From the NCBI RefSeq assembly GCF_003194585.1, contig NZ_QHKZ01000003.1:496001-560000 (forward strand): a DNA stretch of 64,000 nt, given 5' to 3'. How positions within the stretch are numbered: the first letter of the stretch is position 1; each line of letters begins with the position of its first letter. Positions 57,021 to 64,000 of this stretch are shown one piece after another. The DNA comes from Nocardioides daejeonensis. Lineage in GTDB: Bacteria; Actinomycetota; Actinomycetes; Propionibacteriales; Nocardioidaceae. Below the pieces are notes generated by a model, which ran no database searches, was not told the DNA's origin, and worked only from the letters and a program-made list of their open reading frames with translations. The translations under genes and the position numbers were made by a program.

Positions 57021-58298
57021 ATGGAGCGACCAGCCGACGCATGGGCAGCGATGCGCCAGCCACCGTGGCGCTTCCTGTGCTCGGGGTGGCCGCTCCGCTC
57101 CTGGCGCTACCTCGCCGGCTCCGCGCTCCTCGGCCTCGCCTTCCTGTGCAGCACGCTCCTCCTGCTGGCGACCGGCATGGTCACCGCGCCCATCCTGCTC
57201 GGCATCCCGCTGCTGCTCTCCCTACCGATGCTCCCGACGGCGCTGGCCCGGATCGAGCGGCGTCGGCTGGCCCGGATCCAGCCGGGTGCCGGCGTACTTC
57301 CGGAAGCGCGGCCACCGGCGACCGGTGGCCCTCTCACGCGGTGGCGGCAACGCCGCCGGGAGCTGCCTACGGCCCGGGAGCTGGGGTACGCCGTCCTGCT
57401 GGCTCTGCCCCTCTGGCTGGCCGATCTCGTCGTGGTTGCCAACACGCTGCTGTTTCTCGTGGTGCTGGCGGCCGCGCCAGCGTTGGCCTCTGCCGACGCG
57501 GTGGCGCTCGGCCCCTGGACGCTGACCTCAGCCTGGCAGGCGGTTCCCTTCACGCTGGTCGGCCTGCCCGTGCTCTGGCTCGTCGGCAGCTATCTGGTGA
57601 CCGCTCTCGCCGGAGCCCAGGCCGCGCTCGCACGCCTGCTCCTCGCCTCCTCGGAGGAGGAGCTGGCTCGTCGCGTGAGCGAGCTCAACCGCTCCCGACT
57701 GCATCTGGTCGACGCGTTCGAGGTCGAGCGGCAGCGGATCGAGCGCGATCTCCACGACGGCGTCCAGCAGCGGCTCGTCGCGCTGTCCATGACCCTGGGC
57801 AGCGCCGACTACGAGCTTGAGGACGGCCCGGCACGTGACCTGGTGCGCGCTGCGCAGACCCAAGCAGAGGAGGCGCTCGCCGACCTGCGCGCGACGCTGC
57901 GCGGCATCCACCCGCGCGTCCTGGTCGACCGGGGGTTGGAGGCGGCCGTCCGCGAGATCGCGGACCGACTGCCCTTCCCCGTGGCCGTCGACCTGGCGAC
58001 GGTCGAGCGCGCGACGGGGCCGGCGGAGGCGGCGGCGTACTTCGTGGTCAGCGAAGCGCTCACCAACGTGGTGCGCCACGCGGACGCTCAGCGGGCCCAG
58101 GTCGCGGGGACGAGAGCAGGTGGCTGGCTGGAGCTGGCGGTCAGCGACGACGGTCGCGGCGGCGCGGATCCCGCAGCCGGCAGCGGGCTGACCGGCCTCG
58201 CTCACCGGCTCGCGGCCCTGGGTGGCACGCTGACGGTGAGCAGCCCGCCGGGCGGGCCGACCGAGGTGAGGATGCGGTGCCCATGGCCGAGCAGATGA
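57021..58298 (+). CDS. Sensor histidine kinase (NarL-type, HisKA_3)
   Basis: 425 residues. The N-terminal membrane sensor domain (about 30-205) has four or more helices, as in the actinobacterial 'Sensor' domain family, with no extracytoplasmic ligand domain of note. HisKA_3 dimerisation follows: VERQRIERDLHDGVQQRL with His245 as phospho-site; then HATPase_c with SEALTNVVRHADAQ, DDGRGGADP, GSGLTGLAHRLAALGG. ATG at 57021. The response regulator overlaps its 3' end, so both are made together. Its place next to a divergent ABC exporter suggests sensing of envelope stress or antimicrobials (inference). Confidence 0.9.
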   Translation: MERPADAWAAMRQPPWRFLCSGWPLRSWRYLAGSALLGLAFLCSTLLLLATGMVTAPILLGIPLLLSLPMLPTALARIERRRLARIQPGAGVLPEARPPATGGPLTRWRQRRRELPTARELGYAVLLALPLWLADLVVVANTLLFLVVLAAAPALASADAVALGPWTLTSAWQAVPFTLVGLPVLWLVGSYLVTALAGAQAALARLLLASSEEELARRVSELNRSRLHLVDAFEVERQRIERDLHDGVQQRLVALSMTLGSADYELEDGPARDLVRAAQTQAEEALADLRATLRGIHPRVLVDRGLEAAVREIADRLPFPVAVDLATVERATGPAEAAAYFVVSEALTNVVRHADAQRAQVAGTRAGGWLELAVSDDGRGGADPAAGSGLTGLAHRLAALGGTLTVSSPPGGPTEVRMRCPWPSR

Positions 58299-58948
58299 GG
58301 TCGCTGCGCGTGGTGGTGGCGGAGGACTTCGCGTTGCTGCGTGAGGGCTTGGTCGGGATCCTGGAGAGGGCCGGTCACGTGGTCGCCGCAGCCGTCGCCG
58401 ATGCTGACGCTCTCGTCACCCTCACCCGCCACGAGCTTCCCGACCTGGTCATCACCGACGTGCGAATGCCGCCGGGCCACTCCGACGAGGGACTCCGGGC
58501 CGCGGCCGCCATCCGTGAGACGCATCCGGAGATCGCGATCCTGGTGCTGAGTCAGTACGTCGCCGACGCCTATCTCGACACGCTGCTGGAGGCACCGGGC
58601 ACCGCGGGCACGGGCTACCTGCTCAAGGAGCGCGTGGGACATGTCCGGGAGTTCCTGGACTCCGTCTATCGCGTGGCCCGGGGCGGGCTGGTGGTCGACC
58701 CCGAAGTGGTGCGGCAGCTCCTTGCCCGGCGTCGCGACGACGGGCCGCTCGCGACCCTGACCGACCGGGAGCGGGAAGTGCTCTCCCTCATGGCGGAGGG
58801 GCGCACGAACGCCTCCATCGCCGACGAGCTCGTCGTCAGCGAGGCCGCCGTGCGCAAGCACATCGGCAACATCTACGCCGCCCTCGACCTCGACCCCGAC
58901 AGCGATCGACGGGTCTCCGCCGTCCTCACCTGGCTCCGCCGCCGCTGA
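58283..58948 (+). CDS. LuxR/NarL-family response regulator
   Basis: 221 residues. REC domain with acidic pair in VVAEDFALLREGL and phospho-acceptor Asp59 in DLVITDVRMPP; LSQYVADAYL and GYLLKERVG (conserved Lys). C-terminal LuxR HTH: LTDREREVLSLMAEGRTNASIADELVVSEAAVRKHIGNIY. The ATG at 58283 has a GAGGTGAGGA site; the ATG at 58295, overlapping the kinase stop, is an alternative. Likely target: the divergent ABC transporter. Confidence 0.92.
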   Translation: MAEQMRSLRVVVAEDFALLREGLVGILERAGHVVAAAVADADALVTLTRHELPDLVITDVRMPPGHSDEGLRAAAAIRETHPEIAILVLSQYVADAYLDTLLEAPGTAGTGYLLKERVGHVREFLDSVYRVARGGLVVDPEVVRQLLARRRDDGPLATLTDREREVLSLMAEGRTNASIADELVVSEAAVRKHIGNIYAALDLDPDSDRRVSAVLTWLRRR

Positions 58949-58955
58949 CCGAGCC

Positions 58956-59021
58956 GTCGAAACGCCAGGATCAGCGCGTTGAAACGCCAGGATTCGTGCG
59001 TCGAGACGCCAAGTTCGACGA
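58956..59021 (+). repeat. Three family-1 22-bp repeat units
   Basis: Units at 58956-58977, 58978-58999 and 59000-59021, each GTYGAR followed by ACGCCARGWTYRGCGC-like sequence. They start 8 nt after the response-regulator stop and read in its sense direction. The convergent PhzF gene ends 30 nt further on. Copies are more diverged than at 15.7 kb. Confidence 0.8.
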
Positions 59022-59050
59022 TCAGCGCCAGACGGCTCCGGCGCGGGACC

Positions 59051-59887
59051 TCAGAGCGCGAGTGAGCCGGAGATGAGGGTCCGGCATTCGCCGCCCACCC
59101 ACTGCTCACCGTCAGCGTCCGTGTCGATGTGCACCCGTCCGTCGCGCCCGAGGGCGGTCCCCTGCCGGGCGACGTACGACGCGGGGGCGACGCCGGAACG
59201 GATCAGCCAGCGGGCGAAGCCGGCATTGAGCGAGCCAGTCACGGGATCCTCGTCCACCCCGATCGACGAGGCGAACGCGCGCACCTCGAAGTCGGCTGGC
59301 CCGCCGGGAGCATGCGGCCCGATCACACCGATCTTGAGGTCGCCCATCAGCGCCGGGTCCGGCCGGATGGCCAAGACGTCGTCGGCACTGCGCAGCCGGA
59401 GCCCGAGCCAACCCGGACCGTTGTCGAGCCACCAGGCGTCGACAGCCGCCTCCTCGGGCAGGCCGAGGGAGGCAATCGCGCGGGCACGATCACGGTCCTC
59501 GACCGGGCCCTCGCGCAGGAAGTCGGGAGCCTGGAACGCCAACCGGTCCCCCGTACGCCGCAGCGTCACGTTGCCGATGCCGCACTCCTGCACCAGCGCA
59601 TCGCCGGCTACGGCACCGCCCAACGCCAGCCAGGCGTGCGCACTGCCCAAGGTCGGATGCCCGGCGAAGGGCAGCTCTCCGCCGGGCGTGAAGATCCGCA
59701 GCCGGTAGTCGGCGGCGGGGTCCCGCGGCGGCAGCAGGAACGTCGTCTCAGAGAGGTTCGTCCAGCGCGCGAACGCTGCCATCTCGGCATCGTCGAGCCC
59801 CTCCGCGTCGTGCACGACGGCGACGGGGTTACCGGTGAGCGGGCCGGGGGCGAAGACGTCCACTTGGGAGAAGTCGTAGCTGCGCAT
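59051..59887 (-). CDS. PhzF family isomerase
   Basis: 278 residues with the duplicated diaminopimelate-epimerase-like fold of PhzF/YddE proteins. FSQVDVFAPGPLTGNPVAVV N-terminus; catalytic Glu47 in NLSETTFLLPP; TPGGELPFAGHPTLGSAHAW (the GHPT motif); and EDPVTGSLNAGFARWL in the second half. Only a few members make phenazines; no other phenazine gene is nearby, so the role is probably general metabolism. ATG at 59887. Confidence 0.9.
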   Translation of the reverse strand: MRSYDFSQVDVFAPGPLTGNPVAVVHDAEGLDDAEMAAFARWTNLSETTFLLPPRDPAADYRLRIFTPGGELPFAGHPTLGSAHAWLALGGAVAGDALVQECGIGNVTLRRTGDRLAFQAPDFLREGPVEDRDRARAIASLGLPEEAAVDAWWLDNGPGWLGLRLRSADDVLAIRPDPALMGDLKIGVIGPHAPGGPADFEVRAFASSIGVDEDPVTGSLNAGFARWLIRSGVAPASYVARQGTALGRDGRVHIDTDADGEQWVGGECRTLISGSLAL

Positions 59888-59990
59888 GGTCCGATCCTGC
59901 ACCCTGCGCGGTGACGGACACCGACCGAGCCTCCCAGCTGCCGCGACCGGACGGGTTTGCGTGTCGACGGAGTCTGGAAGAGTGGACCCC

Positions 59991-60494
59991 ATGATCGCCA
60001 CCACCAAACGCATCCTCCTCGAGATCACCGGCTGGGTGCTGGTGATCGCGGGCGTGGCGGCGCTGGTCCTTCCCGGGCCCGGGCTGCTGATGATCTTCGG
60101 CGGCATGGCGATCCTCTCCCAGCAGTACGAGTGGGCAGAGCGCCGACTGGCTCCGATCAAGTACCGCGCTCTCAAAGGCGCCGCCGAGGGCGTGGAGACC
60201 TGGCCGCGCATCGTGATGTCCTCGACGCTCGCACTCGGCCTGATCGCCTGCGGCGTGCTGTGGATCGCCGGCCCGGAGGCACCCGACTGGTGGTGGTTCG
60301 ACGACAAGTGGTGGTTGCCGGGCGGCATCGTCACCGGCATCACCCAGATCGTCTCCGGCATCGTGGCGCTGGTGCTGATCGTCTACTCCTACCGCCGCTT
60401 CCACGACAAGCCGGAGGCGGTCGCTGAGATCGAGGCCGAGATCAAGGAGGCAGACGAGGACTTCCGAGAGGCGATGCACCACTTGCGCGATTGA
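59991..60494 (+). CDS. PGPGW-motif transmembrane protein
   Basis: 167 residues. Family named from its PGPGW motif, seen here as VLPGPGLLMIFGGMAILSQQ in a first membrane hairpin (residues ~10-50). A second hydrophobic pair follows (IVMSSTLALGLIACGVLWIAG and IVTGITQIVSGIVALVLIVYS) around a Trp-rich loop (DWWWFDDKWWLPGG). The C-terminal tail is acidic and helical (AEIEAEIKEADEDFREAMHHL). Function unknown. ATG at 59991; MFS transporter gene 56 nt downstream on the same strand. Confidence 0.82.
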   Translation: MIATTKRILLEITGWVLVIAGVAALVLPGPGLLMIFGGMAILSQQYEWAERRLAPIKYRALKGAAEGVETWPRIVMSSTLALGLIACGVLWIAGPEAPDWWWFDDKWWLPGGIVTGITQIVSGIVALVLIVYSYRRFHDKPEAVAEIEAEIKEADEDFREAMHHLRD

Positions 60495-60499
60495 TCTCA

Positions 60500-60526
60500 A
60501 TTTTCGAGACGCCGCGTCTTGAATAT
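60500..60526. promoter_or_regulatory. Palindromic operator candidate upstream of the MFS gene
   Basis: TTC-G-AGACG-CCG-CGTCT-T-GAA, with matching A-T pairs at the outer edges, lies 24 nt before the MFS start codon and 5 nt after the PGPGW stop. It looks like a repressor site or a short terminator. It also contains TCGAGACGCC, the core of repeat family 1, so it could be a repeat remnant. Confidence 0.45.
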
Positions 60527-60550
60527 CGGACGCCGTGATTCACTGGCCGC

Positions 60551-61747
60551 ATGCTGCACCCGAGCAACCGCCGCCGTTGGGCGATGCTCGGCGCCAGCAC
60601 GCTGGCACAGGGAGCGGCCGCCGTCAGCATCCACGGCGCCGCCTTCCTCATCCCGGCGCTGCGCGCTGACGGCCTCTCCCTGACCGAGGCCAGCACCGTC
60701 GCAGCGGCGCCCACACTGGGCGTGATGCTGATGCTGGTGCCCTGGGGCCTGATCACCGACCGCTACGGCGAACGATTGGCGCTCCTGGCCGGGCTGACCA
60801 GCACCGCAGCCGCCGGCTGCGTCGCGATGGCGGTGCACCATCCCGTCACGCTGGCCGTTGCTCTCTTCGCCGCCGGAGCGTGCGCCGCCAGCACCGCGGC
60901 CGCCAGCGGCAGGGTCGTCGTCGGCTGGTTCCCGCCCGAACGGCGCGGACTCGCCATGGGCATCCGACAGACCGCACAGCCCCTCGGAGTCGGAGTCGCG
61001 GCGATCAGCCTCGCCGTCGTCGCCGAGCGGTACGGCGTCACCCGAGCGCTCGGCGTACCCGTGCTGGCGGCGGCGCTCGCCGCCACGGTCGTGGCCCTCG
61101 TGGTCACCGATCCTCCTCGTCCGCCGCGGACGGCTGCCACGTCGGCCAACCCCTACCGGCGTGACGACTACCTGCTGCGCATCCACGCGGTCTCCGTGCT
61201 GCTGGTCGTCCCGCAGTTCCTGGTCTGGACCTTCGCCCTGGTGTGGCTGGTCGAGGACCGGCACTGGTCGGCGGCCGCCGCCGGCGGTCTCGTCGCCGCC
61301 ATGCAGCTCGCCGGGGCCGCCGGCCGGATCACCGCGGGGCACCTCTCCGACCGCGTCGGCAGCAGGATGCGTCCGCTGCGATGGATCACTGTGGTGGCTG
61401 CCGGAGTGATGGTCGCGCTCGGCGCCACCGCCGCACTCGACTGGCCGGTCGCCGTACTCCTGCTCGTGCTGGCCACCGTCATCACGGTCGCCGACAACGG
61501 GCTGGCCTTCACCGCTGTCGCCGAGCGCGCCGGCGCCTACTGGTCCGGCCGGGCACTCGGCATCCAGAACACCAGCCAGTACCTCGCCGCCTCCGCCGTG
61601 CCTCCGGTCGCCGCGTGGGCGATCACGCAGACCTCCTACGCCACGGCGTTCGCGCTGGCCGCCCTCTTCCCCGCGCTCGCCGTCGCCCTGGTGCCACTCG
61701 CCGGCGAACGCGCCAACCCTGCCGACGACTCCCCACAACCCCGTTGA
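60551..61747 (+). CDS. MFS transporter
   Basis: 398 residues with about 12 membrane helices. The loop 2-3 motif LITDRYGERLALLAGL is a variant of the MFS GxxxDRxGRR signature, repeated in the second half as LSDRVGSRMRPLRW, the usual pseudo-symmetry. EVRRG-type glycine pairs appear in ERRGLAMGIRQTAQPLGVGVA. It resembles CynX/OFA-like or nitrate/sugar facilitators, but the substrate cannot be assigned. ATG at 60551 after a palindromic site; the stop is followed after 1 nt by a 22-bp repeat array. Confidence 0.87.
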   Translation: MLHPSNRRRWAMLGASTLAQGAAAVSIHGAAFLIPALRADGLSLTEASTVAAAPTLGVMLMLVPWGLITDRYGERLALLAGLTSTAAAGCVAMAVHHPVTLAVALFAAGACAASTAAASGRVVVGWFPPERRGLAMGIRQTAQPLGVGVAAISLAVVAERYGVTRALGVPVLAAALAATVVALVVTDPPRPPRTAATSANPYRRDDYLLRIHAVSVLLVVPQFLVWTFALVWLVEDRHWSAAAAGGLVAAMQLAGAAGRITAGHLSDRVGSRMRPLRWITVVAAGVMVALGATAALDWPVAVLLLVLATVITVADNGLAFTAVAERAGAYWSGRALGIQNTSQYLAASAVPPVAAWAITQTSYATAFALAALFPALAVALVPLAGERANPADDSPQPR

Positions 61748-61748
61748 C

Positions 61749-61858
61749 TACGCGCAAATGAAGCGTCGAGTACGCGCGAATGGTGCGTTGAGTGCGCGCG
61801 AATGGTGCGTTGAGTGCGCGCGCATGGTGCGTTGAGTACGCGCGAATGGTGCGTCGAG
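61749..61858 (+). repeat. Five 22-bp repeats, family 2, after the MFS gene
   Basis: Exact 22-bp period: 61749-61770, 61771-61792, 61793-61814, 61815-61836, 61837-61858. Read from the conserved hexamer, each is GTYGAG followed by TRCGCGCGAATGGTGC. The units start 1 nt after the MFS stop codon, in its sense direction. Confidence 0.97.
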
Positions 61859-62067
61859 CAGCGCAAGTGGACAGCGCCAGCGACGTGGCAGTCACTCCAT
61901 CGCGTACGGAGTCGGCAGTTGCCGGCGACCACGTGGAGCTGCGACTCACCGTCGTGCCTCACACGGCCCTTGGGGCGTCGCGCACCTAGGTGGGATCACG
62001 CGCAAACGCTCAGCGCAGGACTCGGACAGGGCAGAGCGCTCGGAAAGCGCCCCGCTACTTTCGCGCA
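61859..62067. other. Spacer between two repeat blocks, no gene seen
   Basis: About 200 nt between the two family-2 blocks in the gap separating the convergent MFS and metallo-hydrolase genes. Frames here are short and composed of repeat-derived codons. No clear hairpin with a T-run is visible, so termination may depend on the repeats or on Rho. Confidence 0.4.
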
Positions 62068-62139
62068 CTCAACGCATCGTTCGCGCGCACTCAACGCATC
62101 ATTCGCGCGTACTCGACGTGTCGTTCGCGCGCACTCGGC
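62068..62139 (-). repeat. Three 22-bp repeats, family 2, after the metallo-hydrolase gene
   Basis: Units at 62068-62089, 62090-62111 and 62112-62133 plus a partial unit to 62139, in the opposite orientation to the block at 61749. On the minus strand each reads GTYGAG followed by TRCGCGCGAAYGRYRC, in sense with the metallo-hydrolase gene, which ends 8 nt away. A further partial unit lies at 62059-62067. Confidence 0.95.
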
Positions 62140-62141
62140 CG

Positions 62142-63209
62142 CTAGGGGGTGGGAGTGAAGACGATCCCGTCCGGGTTGTCCACCTGGGTGGCGAGGCCGC
62201 GGGCGACCAGCACCTCGAGGTGGGCCTTGGTCTCCATCGCGGCCATCCCCTGACTGAACATGTCGAGCTCGGAGAAGCTGCGTTCGTGCCGCGTCCACCC
62301 GAGGTCCTTGGCGACCACCAGCGAGGTCGCCGAGCCACGCTCCAGCAGGGACTTCAGACAGAGATCGAGACGCTCCTCGTGGTGCGCCAGGAGCTCGTCG
62401 ACCCGTGCATAGGCGGACGGCGCCACCGGCCCGTGAGCCGGCAGCACGCGGAGGTCGGGAAGCGAGCGCACCTTCGCCAGCGACGCCATGAACTGGCTGA
62501 GCGGCTGGTCGGCCGGCGGCACCGTGAAGCCGATCGAGGGCGTGATCGTCGGAAGCACGTGGTCACCGGAGAAGAGCACCCCTTCGGAGCGGTCGGCGTA
62601 GACGTAGTGCCCCGGCGTGTGCCCCGGCGTGTGCACGGCGTCGAGCGTCCTGGTTCCGACCTCGAAGGTCCGGTCCCTCTCGATCCACAGGTCCGGCAGC
62701 GCCCACTGCACCGGATCCGGCAGCTCGCCGTCGCTGCCGGCCGCCCATGCCTCGGCGATCTCCTGAGCGCCCGCGGTCCGCAGGACAGCAGCGAAGGGAC
62801 TCTCGGTCAGCTCGTCGACATTGAGCAGCAGTTCGAGCGCCGGTCGCTCTTCGACACCCAGCGCGACCTCGGCGCCGAACTCGGCGCCGAGCACCGCCGC
62901 CATCGTGTAGTGGTCGCGGTGCACGTGCGTGACCAGGAAGCGCCTGATGTCGCCGAACCCGGAGCCGATCGAGCGGAGCGACCGATCGAGGATCTCGCGG
63001 GCGACCGGGATCGACCACCCACCGTCGACGAGCGTCAGGCCGTCATCGCTCTCGATCACATAGACGTTGACTGCCTTCAGCGCGTCCATCGGCAGCGGCA
63101 ACGGCACCCGGTAGATCCCGTCGGCGACCTTCCAGGCGCCCTCGTCGGCCCAGTGCCGCCCGGAGTCCGGAGAGATCGCGTGGCCGGTCGCCACCCCGCC
63201 CTTGCTCAT
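62142..63209 (-). CDS. Metallo-beta-lactamase-fold hydrolase
   Basis: 355 residues. MBL core with metal motif THVHRDH (95-100 as HxHxDH), VHTPGHTPGHYVY (third metal His), LFSGDHVLPTITPSIGF (bridging Asp) and VLPAHGPV (last His). The C-terminal ~90 residues form the helical LACTB2-like winged domain (HHEERLDLCLKSLLERGSAT ... MAAMETKAHLEVLVARGLA). Similar proteins are glyoxalase-II- or LACTB2-type hydrolases; the substrate is unknown. Its ATG overlaps the nitroreductase stop (ATGA). Confidence 0.88.
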   Translation of the reverse strand: MSKGGVATGHAISPDSGRHWADEGAWKVADGIYRVPLPLPMDALKAVNVYVIESDDGLTLVDGGWSIPVAREILDRSLRSIGSGFGDIRRFLVTHVHRDHYTMAAVLGAEFGAEVALGVEERPALELLLNVDELTESPFAAVLRTAGAQEIAEAWAAGSDGELPDPVQWALPDLWIERDRTFEVGTRTLDAVHTPGHTPGHYVYADRSEGVLFSGDHVLPTITPSIGFTVPPADQPLSQFMASLAKVRSLPDLRVLPAHGPVAPSAYARVDELLAHHEERLDLCLKSLLERGSATSLVVAKDLGWTRHERSFSELDMFSQGMAAMETKAHLEVLVARGLATQVDNPDGIVFTPTP

Positions 63210-63886
63210 CGGCCCTCACCCGCCACGTCGGAGACGAAGGTGACCGCGTCGGTCACCTCGGCCCGCTCCGTGCGGAAAGAGTTCGCCGGATGCTCCGGGT
63301 CGGCGTACCCGAGGGAGACGCCGCAGACCACCTGACGATCCTCGGGCAGGCCGAGGAACTCCCTGAGGTGACTGGAGTAGAAGGCCAGCGCAGCCTGCGG
63401 AACCGTCGCCAAGCCAGCGTCGTGCGCCGCATTGACGAGGTTGGCGACATAGCCGCCGCAGTCGATCGCGCCGTACACGCCGAGATCGCGGTCGGTCGTG
63501 ATGATCGCGGCGTGCGGAGCGCCGAAGAAGGAGAAGTTCTTCAGAATCTGCAGGTCACGAGCCGGGCGGTCCGAACGCTCGATGCCGAGGCTGGCGTAGA
63601 GCGCGTAGCCGGCGGTACGCCGCCGCTCGTCGTAGGCACCGTGGTAGCCGGCGGGGATCGGGAAGTCGGTGTCGAGCGGCGCAGAGGTGGCGGCCTCGGT
63701 AAGCACCTTCGCCAACTGCGCGAGCGCCTCGCCGCTGACCAGGTGGGTGTGCCACGGCTGGGTGTTGCACCACGACGGGGTCCGCTGAGCCAGCGTCAGC
63801 ACGGAGCGCAGCGTCTCCTCCGGCACCGGGTCGGGCCGGAACCCACGACAGCTCCAGCGCTCCTTGAGCACGGTCTCGAGTTCCAT
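63206..63886 (-). CDS. Nitroreductase family protein
   Basis: 226-residue FMN-dependent oxidoreductase. ELETVLKERWSCRGFRPDPVPEETL (FMN-binding Arg), LAQRTPSWCNTQPWHTHLVSGEAL (typical SWxNTQPW motif of this branch), GVYGAIDCGGYVANLVNAAHDAGLATVPQ and VVCGVSLGYADPEHPANSFRTER. The last motif (GYADPxHPxNxFRTxR) is shared with nitrobenzoate/aromatic nitroreductases. ATG at 63886. Coupled by 4 nt overlap to the metallo-hydrolase, so the pair forms an operon. The window ends 114 nt upstream. Confidence 0.9.
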   Translation of the reverse strand: MELETVLKERWSCRGFRPDPVPEETLRSVLTLAQRTPSWCNTQPWHTHLVSGEALAQLAKVLTEAATSAPLDTDFPIPAGYHGAYDERRRTAGYALYASLGIERSDRPARDLQILKNFSFFGAPHAAIITTDRDLGVYGAIDCGGYVANLVNAAHDAGLATVPQAALAFYSSHLREFLGLPEDRQVVCGVSLGYADPEHPANSFRTERAEVTDAVTFVSDVAGEGR

Positions 63887-64000
63887 GTCGCCCTCCTGGA
63901 CAGTGAGTTGTTGCAGATTCCCAGTATGGCGACCGCCCGGCGACGACGGCGCACCACTCCCGGTCGACAGGCGGAGCAGGAACCACACCGTGGCACCACG

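Noticed and set aside
59051..59887. PhzF as evidence of a phenazine biosynthesis cluster
   Set aside because: No phzA/B, D, E or G homologues are nearby; PhzF-like proteins are widespread without phenazines.

Overview
The window is about 64 kb of very GC-rich DNA with densely packed genes, GTG/TTG starts, purine-rich ribosome binding sites and many 1-4 nt stop/start overlaps. Gene content points to an actinobacterium, most likely of the Nocardioidaceae (Nocardioides-like). It has a dnaK-grpE-dnaJ-hspR operon with HspR-type operators, a class I (archaeal-type) lysyl-tRNA synthetase, a class E sortase, F420-type LLM oxidoreductase, the actinobacterial DUF3151 protein, and a hut pathway of the hutF type. 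The genus is inferred from gene content and style, not from a marker gene. There is no rRNA, tRNA, phage, transposase or CRISPR array.

Layout. 1-12.5 kb: purD (cut by the window edge), a 1570-aa ATPase/SARP-type regulator and purA on the minus strand; a lipid/diacylglycerol kinase; a secreted beta-propeller protein; a HTH regulator; lysS. 12.6-19.9 kb: DUF3151-fbaA, a SPOUT rRNA/tRNA methyltransferase, DedA, sortase, aminotransferase, AhpD-like protein and membrane protein. 20-29.6 kb is a proteostasis block: clpB, a DUF445/DUF4393 pair, and dnaK-grpE-dnaJ-hspR, with HAIR-like operators before both clpB and dnaK. 29.7-32 kb: aldo/keto reductase, mug-type DNA glycosylase, anchored surface protein.

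32.2-37 kb is the most distinctive accessory region. An NTF2-like protein, an LLM oxidoreductase, a 401-aa uncharacterised protein, an SDR and a sulfotransferase-family protein lie around two near-identical sites that fit the KstR steroid-regulon operator. Each site overlaps an apparent leaderless promoter exactly 10 nt before the ATG. I infer a lipid/steroid-type catabolic cluster under a TetR repressor.

37-41.8 kb: small hypothetical, sucrase/ferredoxin-like protein, and a LuxR-type ATPase regulator with a 48-aa ORF upstream. 42-53 kb holds histidine degradation (hutI, hutF, M20 amidase; then hutU, hutH), split by a nitroreductase and two membrane proteins. 53-64 kb: M20 amidohydrolase, TSUP exporter, an ABC transporter divergent from a two-component system, PhzF, PGPGW protein, MFS transporter, metallo-hydrolase and nitroreductase.

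A second theme is short intergenic repeats. Two families of 22-bp tandem units, both beginning GTYGAG, fill the gaps between convergent gene pairs and mostly read outward from each gene's 3' end. A related 21-bp repeat has expanded in frame inside hutH, adding about 57 residues. A compound element with a 34-38 bp perfect palindrome occurs twice (25.3 and 37.0 kb). These repeats, and the KstR-like cluster, are the parts most worth follow-up.
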